Source: Actinomycetes bacterium
GTDB lineage: Bacteria; Actinomycetota; Actinomycetes; Mycobacteriales; Pseudonocardiaceae
Direction: 5' to 3'
Assembly: GCA_021793175.1 (NCBI GenBank)
Contig: JAJYTH010000005.1
Location: 1-64,000 of the forward strand
Length of the DNA: 64,000 bases
The notes under the pieces: model-generated
Told to the model about the DNA's origin: nothing
Seen by the model: only the letters and a program-made list of their open reading frames with translations
Databases searched by the model: none
Made by a program: the position numbers and the translations under genes
Part shown: in pieces, positions 18,903 through 29,922 of the stretch
Layout: each line of letters begins with the position of its first letter
How positions within the stretch are numbered: the stretch's first letter is position 1

Positions 18903-20456
18903 ATGGTGACTGCCCAAACTCTCCCCACCGCGGCGCGCGGACTGGGCGAGGTCAGCCCGAGCCGTGAGGAATTCCGGGCACTCGCGCGGGACCGTCGCGT
19001 CATCCCTGTGGTGCGGCGGTTGCTCGCTGACGCGGACACGCCCGTGGCGCTGTACCGCAAGTTGGCGGGGGACCGTCCCGGCACCTTCCTGCTGGAATCG
19101 GCCGAGAACGGGCAGTCGTGGTCGCGTTGGTCGTTCATCGGGGTCGACAGTCCCGCGGCGTTGACCGTGCGGGACGGCCGCGCGGTGTGGACGGGCACCC
19201 CCGTGGCAGGACTGCCCACCGAGGGTGACCCGCTGACCGTTCTCCGGGAAACCGTCGCGACCCTGCACACCGAGCCGTTGCCCGGCATGCCGCCGCTCAC
19301 GGGGGGCATGGTCGGTTACATCGGGTACGACGCCGTGCGCTGGTTGGAGTGTCTGCCCGAGTTGGCGGAACGTGACATCGACATCCCCGAGCTGACCATG
19401 CTGTTGGCCACCGACCTCGCCGCGTTCGATCACCACGAGGGCACGGTGACGCTCATCGCCAACGCGGTGAACTGGGACAACTCGCCCGAGCGGGTGGACG
19501 CCGCCTACGACGACGCGCAGGAACGGCTCGACGCGATGACCGAGCGGCTGGCCGCTTCCGCGCCCGCCACCAACGCGGTGTTCTCCCGGCCCGCGCCCGA
19601 GTTCACCCGTCAGCGCAGCAAAGAGGAATTCCACGAGGCCGTGCACAAGGCCGTGGAAGCCATCCAAGCGGGTGAGGCGTTCCAGATCGTGCCGTCCCAG
19701 CGGTTCGAGATGCGCACGCAGGCCGACGCGCTCGACGTCTACCGCGTGTTGCGCACGTCGAACCCGAGTCCGTACATGTACCTGCTGCGGCTGGACGGGT
19801 TCGACATCGTGGGCTCCAGCCCCGAGTCGCTCGTCACGGTGCGCGACGGGCGCGCCACCACGCACCCCATCGCGGGCACCCGGTGGCGGGGTGCCGATGC
19901 GGAGGAGGACGCGCAGCTGGCCAAGGACCTCCTCGCCGACGAGAAGGAACGTGCCGAGCACCTGATGCTGGTGGATCTCGGCCGTAACGACCTGGGCAAG
20001 GTGTGCCGCCCGGGCAGCGTGCGGGTGGTGGACTTCTTCGCCTTGGAGCGGTACAGCCACGTCATGCACCTGGTGTCGACGGTCACGGGCGAGTTGGCCG
20101 AGGACGCCACGGCGTTCGACGCGGTGCTGGCGTGCTTCCCCGCGGGCACGCTTTCGGGGGCCCCCAAGGTCCGGGCGATGGAACTCATCGAGGAACTCGA
20201 ACCCACGCGCCGCGGTCTCTACGGCGGCATCGTGGGCTACCTGGACTTCGCGGGCGACGCCGACACCGCGATCGCCATCCGCACCGCGCTCATACGGGAC
20301 GGCGTGGCCTACGTGCAGGCAGGAGGTGGTGTCGTGGCCGATTCCGAGGCCGACTACGAGGACAACGAATCCCTCAACAAGGCGAGGACCGTGCTGTCGG
20401 CCGTGGCCGCGGCGAACACCATGGTCCCCGCGAGGGCGGCCGAGTCCGGTGTCTGA
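18903..20456 (+). CDS. trpE: Anthranilate synthase component I
   Basis: [17 protein letters not shown]; chorismate-binding core [34 protein letters not shown]. Confidence 0.95.
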   Translation: MVTAQTLPTAARGLGEVSPSREEFRALARDRRVIPVVRRLLADADTPVALYRKLAGDRPGTFLLESAENGQSWSRWSFIGVDSPAALTVRDGRAVWTGTPVAGLPTEGDPLTVLRETVATLHTEPLPGMPPLTGGMVGYIGYDAVRWLECLPELAERDIDIPELTMLLATDLAAFDHHEGTVTLIANAVNWDNSPERVDAAYDDAQERLDAMTERLAASAPATNAVFSRPAPEFTRQRSKEEFHEAVHKAVEAIQAGEAFQIVPSQRFEMRTQADALDVYRVLRTSNPSPYMYLLRLDGFDIVGSSPESLVTVRDGRATTHPIAGTRWRGADAEEDAQLAKDLLADEKERAEHLMLVDLGRNDLGKVCRPGSVRVVDFFALERYSHVMHLVSTVTGELAEDATAFDAVLACFPAGTLSGAPKVRAMELIEELEPTRRGLYGGIVGYLDFAGDADTAIAIRTALIRDGVAYVQAGGGVVADSEADYEDNESLNKARTVLSAVAAANTMVPARAAESGV

Positions 20457-21030
20457 GCCCGACAAGCGTCCACTGTGGATTGTCGTGGTGTTGTCGGTGC
20501 TCGCCGCGGCGGCCCTGTGGGGTGCTTCGACGCTCACGTGGATCGACGTGCCCGAGGGCACGGTGTTCAACGGCGAACTACGCGACGACCTGGCCGGCGA
20601 CGACCTGGTGTCGTGGCCCGGTCCTCTCGCGTTGTTGGCGCTCGCGGCGGTGGCGGCGGTCCTCGCGTTGCGCGGTGTCGCCCGCCGGTTGTTGGGCGTC
20701 GTGCTCGTCGGGGTCGCGGTGTGGGTGGTGGTGCTCGTGCTGGGCGGTTCGGCTTACGACGTCGACCTGTCCGCAAGGGCGCCCGGATACGATTCGTTGC
20801 CAGGCTCGCCCACCAAGGTGTGGTGGGGGCCCGCTTCGGCGCTCGCCGGGGCGGCGTTGCTGGCGATATCCGGCGTGCTGCTCGGATGGCGCGGACACCG
20901 CATGCCCCGCATGGGTGCGAAGTACTCCGCACCGGGTGACAGGCGGGAGCGGGCGCGGTCCCGCGATTCCGACACCGACCTGTGGAACGCGCTCTCGGAG
21001 GGGGAGGACCCGACTACACGCGATCGTTGA
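20449..21030 (+). CDS. Trp-operon-associated membrane protein (TIGR02234-like)
   Basis: GTG at 20449 overlapping trpE end; four hydrophobic segments; position between trpE and trpC. Confidence 0.85.
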   Translation: MSEPDKRPLWIVVVLSVLAAAALWGASTLTWIDVPEGTVFNGELRDDLAGDDLVSWPGPLALLALAAVAAVLALRGVARRLLGVVLVGVAVWVVVLVLGGSAYDVDLSARAPGYDSLPGSPTKVWWGPASALAGAALLAISGVLLGWRGHRMPRMGAKYSAPGDRRERARSRDSDTDLWNALSEGEDPTTRDR

Positions 21031-21187
21031 TGCCGGTGTTTATGCCTGGCGGACAAGGTGAAACACGACCCGAGGCCGATGCGGGACACTGCGCGGGTTA
21101 GCATCGAATCGGCGGGAAGGGGAAGGTTTTTGTGAGCCACCTTGCGAGTGAATCAGCAGCCGTCGTGACTCCCGGTAGGGCCGTCCG

Positions 21188-21997
21188 GTGAGCGTTCTGG
21201 AAGACATCATCGCTGACGTTCGTGCCGATCTCGCCGAGCGCGAGGCGGCATTGCCGTTCGACGAACTCAAGCGTCGTGCCGCCGCCGCACCCGAACCCAG
21301 GGATGCCATGGCGGCGTTGCAGGAATCCGGTATCGCCGTCATCGCTGAGGTGAAGCGTCGCAGTCCCTCCAAGGGGACACTGTCGACGATTCCCGATCCG
21401 GCGGCGCTGGCGAAGGACTACGAGGACGCCGGTGCACGAGTGATCAGTGTGCTCACCGAGCGTCACCGATTCGGCGGGTCGCTGGCCGACCTCGACGCCG
21501 TGCGGGCGGCGGTGGACGTGCCCCTGCTGCGCAAGGACTTCATCGTCAGTCCGTACCAGGTGCACGAGGCGCGACTGCACGGTGCCGACATGGTGCTGCT
21601 CATCGTGGCGGCCCTGGAGCAGAACGCCTTGGTGTCGTTGCTCGACCGGGTCGAATCGCTGGGCATGACCGCGTTGGTGGAAGTGCACAACGCCGAGGAG
21701 GCCGACCGTGCGCTCGAGGCGGGTGCGTCCGTCATCGGTATCAACGCGCGGAACCTGCACACGCTCGAAGTGGACAGGGACGTGTTCTCCCGGCTCGCCC
21801 CCGGACTTCCCATGGACGTCTACAAGGTGGCCGAGTCCGGAGTGCGGGGCCCCGGCGATCTGATGGCGTACGCGGGTCACGGTGCCGACGCGGTGCTGGT
21901 CGGTGAGGGTCTGGTCTCCTCCGAGGACCCCAAGGGGGCACTGGTCAAGCTGGTCACGGCGGGATCGCACCCCGCCTGCCCGAGGCCGAGTCGGTGA
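21188..21997 (+). CDS. trpC: Indole-3-glycerol phosphate synthase
   Basis: [52 protein letters not shown]. Confidence 0.97.
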   Translation: MSVLEDIIADVRADLAEREAALPFDELKRRAAAAPEPRDAMAALQESGIAVIAEVKRRSPSKGTLSTIPDPAALAKDYEDAGARVISVLTERHRFGGSLADLDAVRAAVDVPLLRKDFIVSPYQVHEARLHGADMVLLIVAALEQNALVSLLDRVESLGMTALVEVHNAEEADRALEAGASVIGINARNLHTLEVDRDVFSRLAPGLPMDVYKVAESGVRGPGDLMAYAGHGADAVLVGEGLVSSEDPKGALVKLVTAGSHPACPRPSR

Positions 21998-23223
21998 GCG
22001 CGATGAGTGTTGACCAGCAGCGCACCAAGCACGATCCCGACGAGCGCGGGCACTTCGGCCCCTACGGGGGGCGTTACCTGCCCGAGGCGCTGATGGGCGC
22101 GTTGGACGAACTCGCGGCCGAGTACGACAAGGCGAGGTCGGACCCCGAGTTCACGCAGGAGTTCGGACGGCTGCTCTCCGGGTACGCGGGCAGGCCGTCG
22201 CTGCTCACCGAGGCACCTCGGTTCGCCGAGCATGCGGGTGGTGCACGCATCTTCCTCAAGCGCGAGGACCTCAACCACACCGGTTCCCACAAGATCAACA
22301 ATGTGCTCGGGCAGGCGCTGCTCACCAAGCGCATGGGCAGGACCCGCGTGATCGCCGAGACCGGTGCCGGCCAGCACGGGGTGGCCACTGCCACGGCGTG
22401 CGCGTTGCTCGACCTCGACTGTGTGATCTACATGGGCGAGGTCGACACGCAGCGGCAAGCGCTCAACGTCGCGAGGATGCGGCTGCTGGGTGCCGAGGTG
22501 GTCCCGGTACGGACCGGTTCGCGCACGCTGAAGGACGCCATCAACGAGGCGCTGCGTGATTGGGTGACTAATGTGGACACCACGCACTACCTGTTGGGAA
22601 CGGCCGCGGGTGCGCACCCGTTCCCTCTCATGGTGCGTAACTTCCACAGGGCCATCGGAGAAGAGGCGCGCCGCCAGATCCTGGAGCTGACCGGTCGGCT
22701 GCCCGATGCTGTCGCCGCGTGCGTCGGCGGGGGTTCCAACGCCATCGGCATATTCCACGGTTTCCTCGACGATCCCGAGGTGAGGCTCGTCGGTTTGGAG
22801 CCCGGCGGAAAGGGGCTCGACAGCGGCGAGCACGGGGCTACCCTCACCCAGGGAAGTCCCGGAACGTTGCACGGCGCGCTGTCGTACCTGCTGCAGGACT
22901 CCGACGGCCAGACCATCGAGGCGTACTCGATCTCGGCGGGACTGGACTACCCGGGCGTGGGGCCTGAACACTCGTGGCTGAAGGACAGCGGCCGCGCCGA
23001 GTACCGGGCCGTCACCGACGCCGAGGCGATGGACGCGTTCCGACTACTGTCCCGCACCGAGGGCATCATTCCTGCCGTCGAGTCCGCCCACGCGCTCGCC
23101 GGTGCGTTGCAGCTGGGTAAGGAGCTCGGGCCGGACGCGCACATCGTCGTCAGTCTCTCAGGACGAGGCGACAAGGACGTGGACACCGCCGCCCGATACT
23201 TCAAGCTCGTGGAGGACGTGTGA
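21994..23223 (+). CDS. trpB: Tryptophan synthase beta subunit
   Basis: [47 protein letters not shown] motif. Confidence 0.98.
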   Translation: MSAMSVDQQRTKHDPDERGHFGPYGGRYLPEALMGALDELAAEYDKARSDPEFTQEFGRLLSGYAGRPSLLTEAPRFAEHAGGARIFLKREDLNHTGSHKINNVLGQALLTKRMGRTRVIAETGAGQHGVATATACALLDLDCVIYMGEVDTQRQALNVARMRLLGAEVVPVRTGSRTLKDAINEALRDWVTNVDTTHYLLGTAAGAHPFPLMVRNFHRAIGEEARRQILELTGRLPDAVAACVGGGSNAIGIFHGFLDDPEVRLVGLEPGGKGLDSGEHGATLTQGSPGTLHGALSYLLQDSDGQTIEAYSISAGLDYPGVGPEHSWLKDSGRAEYRAVTDAEAMDAFRLLSRTEGIIPAVESAHALAGALQLGKELGPDAHIVVSLSGRGDKDVDTAARYFKLVEDV

Positions 23224-24005
23224 GCAGGCTCGGCGAGCTGTTCGAGAAGACGAAAGCGGAGCAGCGGGCGGCGCTGGTGGCCTACCTGCCCGCCGGGTAC
23301 CCGACAGTGGATGCCTCGAAGGAGCTGATGGCCGCGACGATCGACGCGGGCACCGATCTCGTCGAGGTGGGGGTGCCGTACTCGGACCCGGTGATGGACG
23401 GACCCACCATTCAGGCCGCGGCCGATACTGCGCTGCGCAACGGCTTCAAGCTCAAGCACCTGTTCGAGGTGGTGGAGTCGGTTTCCGAACGGGGCGGTAG
23501 GGCGGTCGTCATGACCTACTACAACCCCGTGTACCGCTACGGTGTCGACGCGTTCGCCCGCGACCTGGCATCGGCGGGCGGACTCGGGCTGATCACGCCG
23601 GACCTCACCCCGGACGAGGCGTCGGAGTGGCTGGCGGCGTCGACCGAGCACGGGCTCGACCGGATCTTCTTGGTGGCACCGTCGTCGTCCGACGACCGCA
23701 TCGCGCTGACCACCAAGGCCACCACGGGCTTCGTCTACGCGACCGCGGTCATGGGTGTCACCGGAGCGCGGGATTCCGTGGGCGCCCACGCGGCCGAGCT
23801 GGTGCAGCGCACGCGGCAGCACACGGACTTGCCGGTGGGTGTCGGGTTGGGTGTGCGTTCCGGCGACCAGGCCGCCGAGGTGGCGGGGTTCGCCGACGCC
23901 GTGATCGTGGGCTCCGCCCTGGTGGCGAAGGCCGCCGACGGCACCGAACCACTCGCCGAACTCACGGCGGAACTGGCCGACGGAGTCCGTCGCCCGGCGC
24001 GGTGA
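23220..24005 (+). CDS. trpA: Tryptophan synthase alpha subunit
   Basis: [16 protein letters not shown]...[21 protein letters not shown]. Confidence 0.97.
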   Translation: MSRLGELFEKTKAEQRAALVAYLPAGYPTVDASKELMAATIDAGTDLVEVGVPYSDPVMDGPTIQAAADTALRNGFKLKHLFEVVESVSERGGRAVVMTYYNPVYRYGVDAFARDLASAGGLGLITPDLTPDEASEWLAASTEHGLDRIFLVAPSSSDDRIALTTKATTGFVYATAVMGVTGARDSVGAHAAELVQRTRQHTDLPVGVGLGVRSGDQAAEVAGFADAVIVGSALVAKAADGTEPLAELTAELADGVRRPAR

Positions 24006-24017
24006 CGAAAGCGGAAA

Positions 24018-24041
24018 GCCCGGAACGTGGTCGTTCCGGGC
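24018..24041 (+). terminator. Hairpin following trpA
   Basis: GCCCGGAAC-gtggtc-GTTCCGGGC. Confidence 0.7.
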
Positions 24042-24084
24042 GGGGCGCGAGGTGGGGCGCGCGACGTCGCGTTACGGTGACTTC

Positions 24085-25098
24085 GTGAATACCGCCTCAA
24101 CCCTTTTCCTCGCCAACATTCCCAGCCCGGACAGGGGTGTCTGGCAGATCGGGCCCGTTCCGCTACGCGCCTACGCTCTGTGCATCATCGCGGGCATCGT
24201 CATCGCCATCTGGTGGGGCGATCGGCGTTGGGTGCGGCGCGGCGGAACGAAGGGCACCATCGTCGACATCGCCGTGTTCGCCGTGCCTTTCGGGTTGATC
24301 GGTGGGCGGCTGTATCACGTCATCACCGACAACCAGTTGTATTTCGGCGAGGGCAAGGACCCGCTGCGGGCGCTCTACATCTGGGACGGTGGTCTCGGCA
24401 TCTGGGGTGCCATCGCGTTGGGGGCGGTGGGTGCGTGGATCGCGTGTCGCCGCATGGGCATCCCCCTGCCGGCGGTGGCGGACGCCGTCGCACCCGGGAT
24501 CGTGGTGGCGCAGGCCGTCGGGCGCCTCGGCAACTACTTCAACCAGGAACTCTACGGCGGCCCCACCGATCTGCCGTGGGGGCTGGAGATCTACGAGCGC
24601 GTCGACCCGACCACGGGCTTGTTGGACCCGCTGAACGGTGTGGCGATCAGCGACACGCCCATTCAGGTGGTGCACCCGACGTTCCTCTACGAACTGCTGT
24701 GGAACCTCGGTGTGGCTCTGCTGGTCGTGTGGGCGGACCGTAAGTTCCGCCTCGGTCACGGCCGCGCGTTCGCCCTGTACGTCGCGGGCTACACGGCCGG
24801 TCGGTTCTGGATCGAGCTCATGCGCACGGACGAGGCCAACCACATCCTCGGCCTGCGGGTCAACGTCTGGACGTCGCTTCTGGTCTTCGCCGGTGCGGTG
24901 GCCTACTTCGTGCTCGCCCGTCGACGTGGGCCGAGGGAGGCACCGGAGACACTCGCGACTGACCCCGACGGCGCCACCGACAACGACGGTGGGCGCGGCG
25001 AGAACGGTGGTGCTGGCGAGGAGGGAAGGAATCCCACCGGCCGTGACGATGGTGTCGGCGGGGTCGGCGGTGAGGTCCCGCGCCGGAGCAGTCACTGA
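24085..25098 (+). CDS. lgt: Prolipoprotein diacylglyceryl transferase
   Basis: RGVWQIGPVPLRAYALCIIAGI; GRLGNYFNQELYGGPTDLPW. Confidence 0.95.
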   Translation: MNTASTLFLANIPSPDRGVWQIGPVPLRAYALCIIAGIVIAIWWGDRRWVRRGGTKGTIVDIAVFAVPFGLIGGRLYHVITDNQLYFGEGKDPLRALYIWDGGLGIWGAIALGAVGAWIACRRMGIPLPAVADAVAPGIVVAQAVGRLGNYFNQELYGGPTDLPWGLEIYERVDPTTGLLDPLNGVAISDTPIQVVHPTFLYELLWNLGVALLVVWADRKFRLGHGRAFALYVAGYTAGRFWIELMRTDEANHILGLRVNVWTSLLVFAGAVAYFVLARRRGPREAPETLATDPDGATDNDGGRGENGGAGEEGRNPTGRDDGVGGVGGEVPRRSSH

Positions 25099-25105
25099 CG
25101 CCGGT

Positions 25106-25882
25106 TCAGGACTCCCGGATGGGGGCTACCACCGGGTGGCCGGTGCTGGTGGTGAGCACTTCGACGTTCGCCGTGTAGTGCCGGCGAAGCCGGGAGGCCG
25201 TCAACACCTCGTGTCCAGGACCGGTCACGACCACACGGCCACCGTCGAGCAGTAACAGCGTGTCGGCGTACTGCGCGGCGAACGATAGGTCGTGCAGGGT
25301 GGTGACTACGGTCGTGCCGTCCTCGGTGCGGAGTTGGTCGAGGCGTTCCAGTAGTACTTGGGCGTGGCCGATGTCGAGGCCCGCCGTGGGTTCGTCGAGC
25401 AACAGCAGCCGCGTCCGCTGGGCGAGTACGCGGGCCAGGACGGCTCGTTGTTGTTCACCGCCGGACAGGGTGCCGAGTTTCCGTCCCGCGAGCTCGCCGA
25501 GTCCGAGCCGATCCAGCGACTGCCGCACCACATCGAGGTCGGCGGCGCCCTCCCGACCCAGGGGGCCCAGGTGCGGTGTGCGTCCCAGCAGCACGTAGTC
25601 GGTGACGGTCAGCCTCTCCGGCAGTACAGGGCTTTGTGCCGCGTAGCCGAGCAGTTCGGCACGCTGTTTGCGGTTCAGCGTGTCGGTGCTTTGACCGTGC
25701 AGCGTGATGGACCCGGTATGGGGGAGGAGCCCGGCGATGGCTTTCAGCAATGTGGACTTACCGGCTCCGTTGGGGCCGACGATCGCCAGCCAGCTGCCGG
25801 GCTCCAGTGCGGTGGACACGTCGTGCACCATCGGTGTGCCGTTGTAGGCGACGCCGACCTGGTCCAGCCGCAACGCCGTCAC
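25106..25882 (-). CDS. Cobalamin ABC transporter ATP-binding protein (BtuD-like)
   Basis: Walker A VGPNGAGKSTLLKAI, signature LSGGEQQRA; in operon under cobalamin riboswitch. Confidence 0.9.
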   Translation of the reverse strand: MTALRLDQVGVAYNGTPMVHDVSTALEPGSWLAIVGPNGAGKSTLLKAIAGLLPHTGSITLHGQSTDTLNRKQRAELLGYAAQSPVLPERLTVTDYVLLGRTPHLGPLGREGAADLDVVRQSLDRLGLGELAGRKLGTLSGGEQQRAVLARVLAQRTRLLLLDEPTAGLDIGHAQVLLERLDQLRTEDGTTVVTTLHDLSFAAQYADTLLLLDGGRVVVTGPGHEVLTASRLRRHYTANVEVLTTSTGHPVVAPIRES

Positions 25883-26949
25883 GGTGTGTGTCCTTTCGTC
25901 GTGCGCAGGACGAGGGCGAAAAACGGTGCCCCGGCGAATGCCGTGACCACTCCCAGAGGCAGTTCGCCGGGCATCGCCGTGCGGGCCACGTAGTCGGCGA
26001 GGATGAGGAACACGGCCCCGCCGATCAAAGACAGCGGCACGATCACGCGGTAGCTGGCACCGGCCAGCAATCGCACGATGTGCGGGACCACGATGCCCAC
26101 GAAGCCGATGAGTCCGCTCACCGCCACGGCGGCCGCCGTGGCCAGCGATGCCGCGCCGAGCAGGACGAGCCGCAGCAGCCCCGGCCGCAGACCGAGGGAG
26201 GCTGCCTCGGCGTCACCGAGGGCGAGCACGTCGAGCAGTCGTGCACACGCGCACAGCACGATCGCCGCCACCGCCACGTACGGCAGGGCGAGCCACACGT
26301 CGATCCAGCCGCTGACGTTGAGCCCGCCGAGCGTCCACGTGTAGACCTGCTTGAGCGTGTCGGTGTTGAGTTGCTGCACGAACGTCTGAACGGCGGTGAG
26401 GAAAGCGGTGACGGCGACACCGGCCAGCAGCAACGTCCCGGTGCCGTGCCCGCCCGACGAACGCCCCAGCAGCCAGCTCAACCCCACGCCGCCGAGCGCG
26501 CCGGCGAAGGCCGCCAGAGGGACGGGGCCGATGAACCAGGCGGTCACCGCCGGGGCGAGCACCATCACCAGGGTGGCCGCCATACCCGCGCCCGCGGCTG
26601 CACCCAGAAGGTACGGGTCGGCCAGCGGGTTGCGGAACACTCCTTGAAACGCCGCGCCCGCCCCGGCGAGCGCGGCGCCCACGATGCCGGCGAGCAACAC
26701 GCGGGGAACCCGCAATTCCCACACGATGGCGGCCTCACGTTCGGACAGTGGCGAGGTGGTGCCGGTGACCTGCGCGACGAGCTCGCCGAGGACCCGTTGC
26801 CAGCCCAGCTCGCCCGCACCGACCACGACGGCGAACCCGCACACGAGGACCAGGCATACCAGCCCGAGCACGACCGCGCCGGGTTTCAGGCGGGTGGTGA
26901 CCTCGGGTTCCGCTCGTTGGCGTCGGCGCCGCACCGAGCTTTTCAGCAT
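25879..26949 (-). CDS. FecCD-family ABC permease (BtuC-like)
   Basis: RVPRVLLAGIVGAALAGAGAAFQGVFRNPLADPYLLGAAAGAG; ~10 TM; 4-nt overlap with ATPase. Confidence 0.92.
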   Translation of the reverse strand: MLKSSVRRRRQRAEPEVTTRLKPGAVVLGLVCLVLVCGFAVVVGAGELGWQRVLGELVAQVTGTTSPLSEREAAIVWELRVPRVLLAGIVGAALAGAGAAFQGVFRNPLADPYLLGAAAGAGMAATLVMVLAPAVTAWFIGPVPLAAFAGALGGVGLSWLLGRSSGGHGTGTLLLAGVAVTAFLTAVQTFVQQLNTDTLKQVYTWTLGGLNVSGWIDVWLALPYVAVAAIVLCACARLLDVLALGDAEAASLGLRPGLLRLVLLGAASLATAAAVAVSGLIGFVGIVVPHIVRLLAGASYRVIVPLSLIGGAVFLILADYVARTAMPGELPLGVVTAFAGAPFFALVLRTTKGHTP

Positions 26950-26951
26950 GA

Positions 26952-27896
26952 TCAGGCGGCCTGCGACACGGCGTCGGCCACGGCCCGGACGAAGTCGACG
27001 ATTCTCGGCACCCACCGTGACGCGATGTCGTCATCGAGCTCGATCACATGACCGTCCCGCACAGCGCTGAGGGTGTCCCAGCCGGGGCGTTCCGCCACGG
27101 TGTCGACGTTCTGGCCGCAGCATTGCGTGTCGGCGAGGAAGATCAGATCGGGATCGGCTTCGAGGATGCGTTCGGCCGACAGTTGGGGGTAGCCGCCGTG
27201 CGCGGACGGATCTCCCTGGTCGGCGATGTTGGTGAGGCCGAACAGGTCGTAGACCTGGCCGATGAAGGTCGCCGAGGTCACCGTGTAGAAGCTGGGGTCG
27301 AGCTCGTGGTAGTAGTCCAGGCCCTTGCCCGCCTCACCCACGTCGGCGACGAGTTTGTCGATCTCCTCCCGGGTCTGGCGGGCGAGGTCGGCGCCCGCCT
27401 GTACGTGTCCCGTGGCTTCGCCGAGGAGCTCGAACTGCGTGTACATGGTTTCGAGAGTCTCCGGCGCGGGCAGGACGAGGGTCGGGACGCCGGTCTTGTC
27501 CAATGCCTCGGCGAGTTTCCCGTCGGTGTCCGAATCGACGATCACCAGGTCGGGGTTGTGGCTCGCGATCTGCTCGGGGTCGGGGTTCAGCCCCGACAAC
27601 GCGGTGCGGGGCGCCTCCTCGGGGACGGTGGACATCTCGTCCACCGCCACCACTTGGTCACCGGCCCCGACGGCGTACAACGTCTCGGTGGTGGCGGGTG
27701 ACAGTGACACAATGCGCTCGGGACGCTTCTCCAACGTGACGGGGGGAGCGCCCTCGGGCTGCAACTCGACGGGGAAGTCACCGGTTTCCGTCGACTCCCG
27801 GGAGGTGTCCTCCTGGCGTTCCGCGCAGGCGGTGAGGGAAAGCACCAGCAGTAACGGAAGGAGCAGCAACCGCAACAACCGTCTGACAGGCAACAT
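26952..27896 (-). CDS. Periplasmic-type cobalamin-binding lipoprotein (BtuF-like)
   Basis: Lipobox LSLTAC; ERIVSLSPATTETLYAVGAGDQVVAVDE; start set inside the ORF-track frame because the longer frame overlaps the riboswitch. Confidence 0.9.
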   Translation of the reverse strand: MLPVRRLLRLLLLPLLLVLSLTACAERQEDTSRESTETGDFPVELQPEGAPPVTLEKRPERIVSLSPATTETLYAVGAGDQVVAVDEMSTVPEEAPRTALSGLNPDPEQIASHNPDLVIVDSDTDGKLAEALDKTGVPTLVLPAPETLETMYTQFELLGEATGHVQAGADLARQTREEIDKLVADVGEAGKGLDYYHELDPSFYTVTSATFIGQVYDLFGLTNIADQGDPSAHGGYPQLSAERILEADPDLIFLADTQCCGQNVDTVAERPGWDTLSAVRDGHVIELDDDIASRWVPRIVDFVRAVADAVSQAA

Positions 27897-27989
27897 CGGA
27901 CCTCGACTCCTCGGCCGGCGCGGGGGCCGCGCCGAGACCGTCGGGTGGTCGCGGACGCCGTACCTCTGCGCCGGAGGCGGTAGTGGCGT

Positions 27990-28145
27990 CGCGTGAACAC
28001 GGGAGGCGACCTGGCTCGGACCCGTCATGAGCCCGGTCTCGGGCCGACTCCGGGCGTCATGACGGGTCCATCACAGTTGCGGCACAGCGCCGGATTCTCA
28101 CCGGACTTCGCTCCCGCTCACGTCGAATGGCGACACTATCAGGTG
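27990..28145 (-). promoter_or_regulatory. Cobalamin (B12) riboswitch
   Basis: Minus strand CCGGTGAGAATCCGGCGCTGTGCCGCAACTGTGA core and distal GAGCCAGGTCGCC B12-box element, upstream of btuF-like gene. Confidence 0.92.
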
Positions 28146-28231
28146 AGCTGGGGGTGTATTCGACGGACATCACCGCGCAGAGTGAGCGTGGCCGCCCGTG
28201 TGCGCGGACGAGGTCGCTCGACCGGGGGGCG

Positions 28232-29221
28232 TTATCGGTCGCGGAGAGCCGCCTGCGCCACGCGCTCGTAGCCCTCGGTGAACGGGCGCGTGGCTTCCGC
28301 TCGAGCGCGGAGTGTCCGAGCGCTTCCCACACCCCCGACCACGGTGGCGATCAGCAGGACGAGGTCGAGCGAACCGACGAGGACGGCGGCGACACCTCCT
28401 TCGGTGAGGGGACGCCAGGCCGTGATGAGCAGCACCATCAGGGTCAGTCCGCATAAGGAGGCGAGAGCGCCGAATCGATAAGCTTTACGCATCAGCGCCT
28501 TGTGTCGGGCGCGGGTTTCCTCGAGAGCGGTCTCGGACAACGGGTCCACACCGAATTCGCGGGCTGCTTCGGCCGCGGCCCGGCGAGCGGCGGGATAGCG
28601 GCGTAATTCGGACAGCGACGGGCCGGTGATGAAATACGGGTCCTGGCGGTCCACGGCGGTGGTGCCGCGGCGACTGAGCACGAGTCGCACCGTGCCTTCC
28701 TCGCGCCGTACCTCGTGTATGCGCCATCCACGTGCCTCGACGATCTCCCGGCACTGCCGCCAGTGTGTGGTCGGTACGTCGCTGATGTCGAGGCGGGCGG
28801 TACCACCGAGGTCCGGCTGCAGCCGCCCCACGCGGGCGAGGAAGGCCGCGAACGGTCCGCCGGTGTTCTGGTCCACAGGTTCCCCGCTGTCCGTTTCGGA
28901 ACCCGGCTGCGAGGTGGCGGGGCTCAGCCGACGCTGGAAGTTGAGTTGACGATCGTTGCGACCGGAGTAGCCGGTCCAGTCGAAGCCGAGTTCGTCGGCG
29001 AGCTCCCGAACCTTGTCGTCCTTCACGCCGATGCGGCTGCCGGACAGGATCGACGTGGCCCCGGCCGCGGTTTCGCCCTCCAACAGTTCCTGCTTGACCT
29101 GTTCGTAGCGCTTTTCGATCGGTGTCCGGAGCTGTTCCACTACATACGTTCCCGCGAGGACGAAGACGACCAGCACAAAGAAGCAGAGCAAGCCGGAGTA
29201 AATCCACAGCGCGGTATCCAC
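28232..29221 (-). CDS. Membrane protein of unknown function (one N-terminal and two C-terminal TM segments)
   Basis: VDTALWIYSGLLCFFVLVVFVLAGTYVVEQL; GALASLCGLTLMVLLITAWRPLTEGGVAAVLVGSLDLVLLIATVVGG; GTG at 29221 immediately after preceding stop. Confidence 0.75.
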   Translation of the reverse strand: MDTALWIYSGLLCFFVLVVFVLAGTYVVEQLRTPIEKRYEQVKQELLEGETAAGATSILSGSRIGVKDDKVRELADELGFDWTGYSGRNDRQLNFQRRLSPATSQPGSETDSGEPVDQNTGGPFAAFLARVGRLQPDLGGTARLDISDVPTTHWRQCREIVEARGWRIHEVRREEGTVRLVLSRRGTTAVDRQDPYFITGPSLSELRRYPAARRAAAEAAREFGVDPLSETALEETRARHKALMRKAYRFGALASLCGLTLMVLLITAWRPLTEGGVAAVLVGSLDLVLLIATVVGGVGSARTLRARAEATRPFTEGYERVAQAALRDR

Positions 29222-29222
29222 G

Positions 29223-29891
29223 TCATCCTTCCAAGACGCTGCCGATTGTGGTGTGGCCTCCCGCATCGGACCATTCGATGGTCTTGCAGATCTCGGCCAT
29301 CATCGCGACATAGTCCTCCCAGTCGCGCAGGCATTCGGTGCTCATGGTGAAGAACGCCAGCTCACCGCGACCGGCCAAGGGATGGATCAGCTGCAATTGC
29401 CGCACGCGGTGCACGGTCGCCGCCTGCCCTCCCGCAATGTTCGTCGGTGTTTGGAACATCGTCTCGTCCACGACACTGAGGCAGCGGCCGACCGGAAGAT
29501 CCACCAATTGCGCCTCACTGCGAGGACGATGAGTGCGCAAGGCGTCCATGACTCCTTGCAACGGACGACTTCCAAGGCCACCCGCTTTCTGCACCTATAC
29601 GATGAACTGCGCCGTGGTCAGAGCGGTGGGATCATGGTCGGAGCGACCCAGGAACGTCGCGGCGTAGAGCACACCTTCCGCGAGCATCCGTCCCACCACG
29701 TACTGATTCGCCATCAGCACGTGGAGTTTTTGCTCGTCCGTGAGTTGCGGCAGTGACTCGACCAGTCGCCGATGTAGCTTTTCGGCGCGTTCAGCCGGTT
29801 CGGCCGTGAGATCGACGGGCACGAATTCGCGAGGTAAAGCGAATCGCAGAGGAAACGTACGGTCAGTGTTGAGTGCCGTGTCCGTGCTCAC
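29223..29891 (-). pseudogene. Uncharacterised soluble protein gene interrupted by a single in-frame TAG (29595-29597); the ORF track splits it into 29595..29891 and 29223..29594
   Basis: Both ORFs share the same reading frame; reverse strand reads GCG CAG TTC ATC GTA TAG GTG CAG AAA GCG GGT, giving TTAQFIV*VQKAGGLGSRPLQG. Confidence 0.8.
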
Positions 29892-29922
29892 AGGATCGCT
29901 TCCTTTTCTGGCGCCTTCGCGG

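Noticed and set aside
29595-29597. TAG as pyrrolysine/recoded codon
   Set aside because: No pylT/pylS or stop-codon reassignment evidence; all other genes use TAG/TGA/TAA as ordinary stops.
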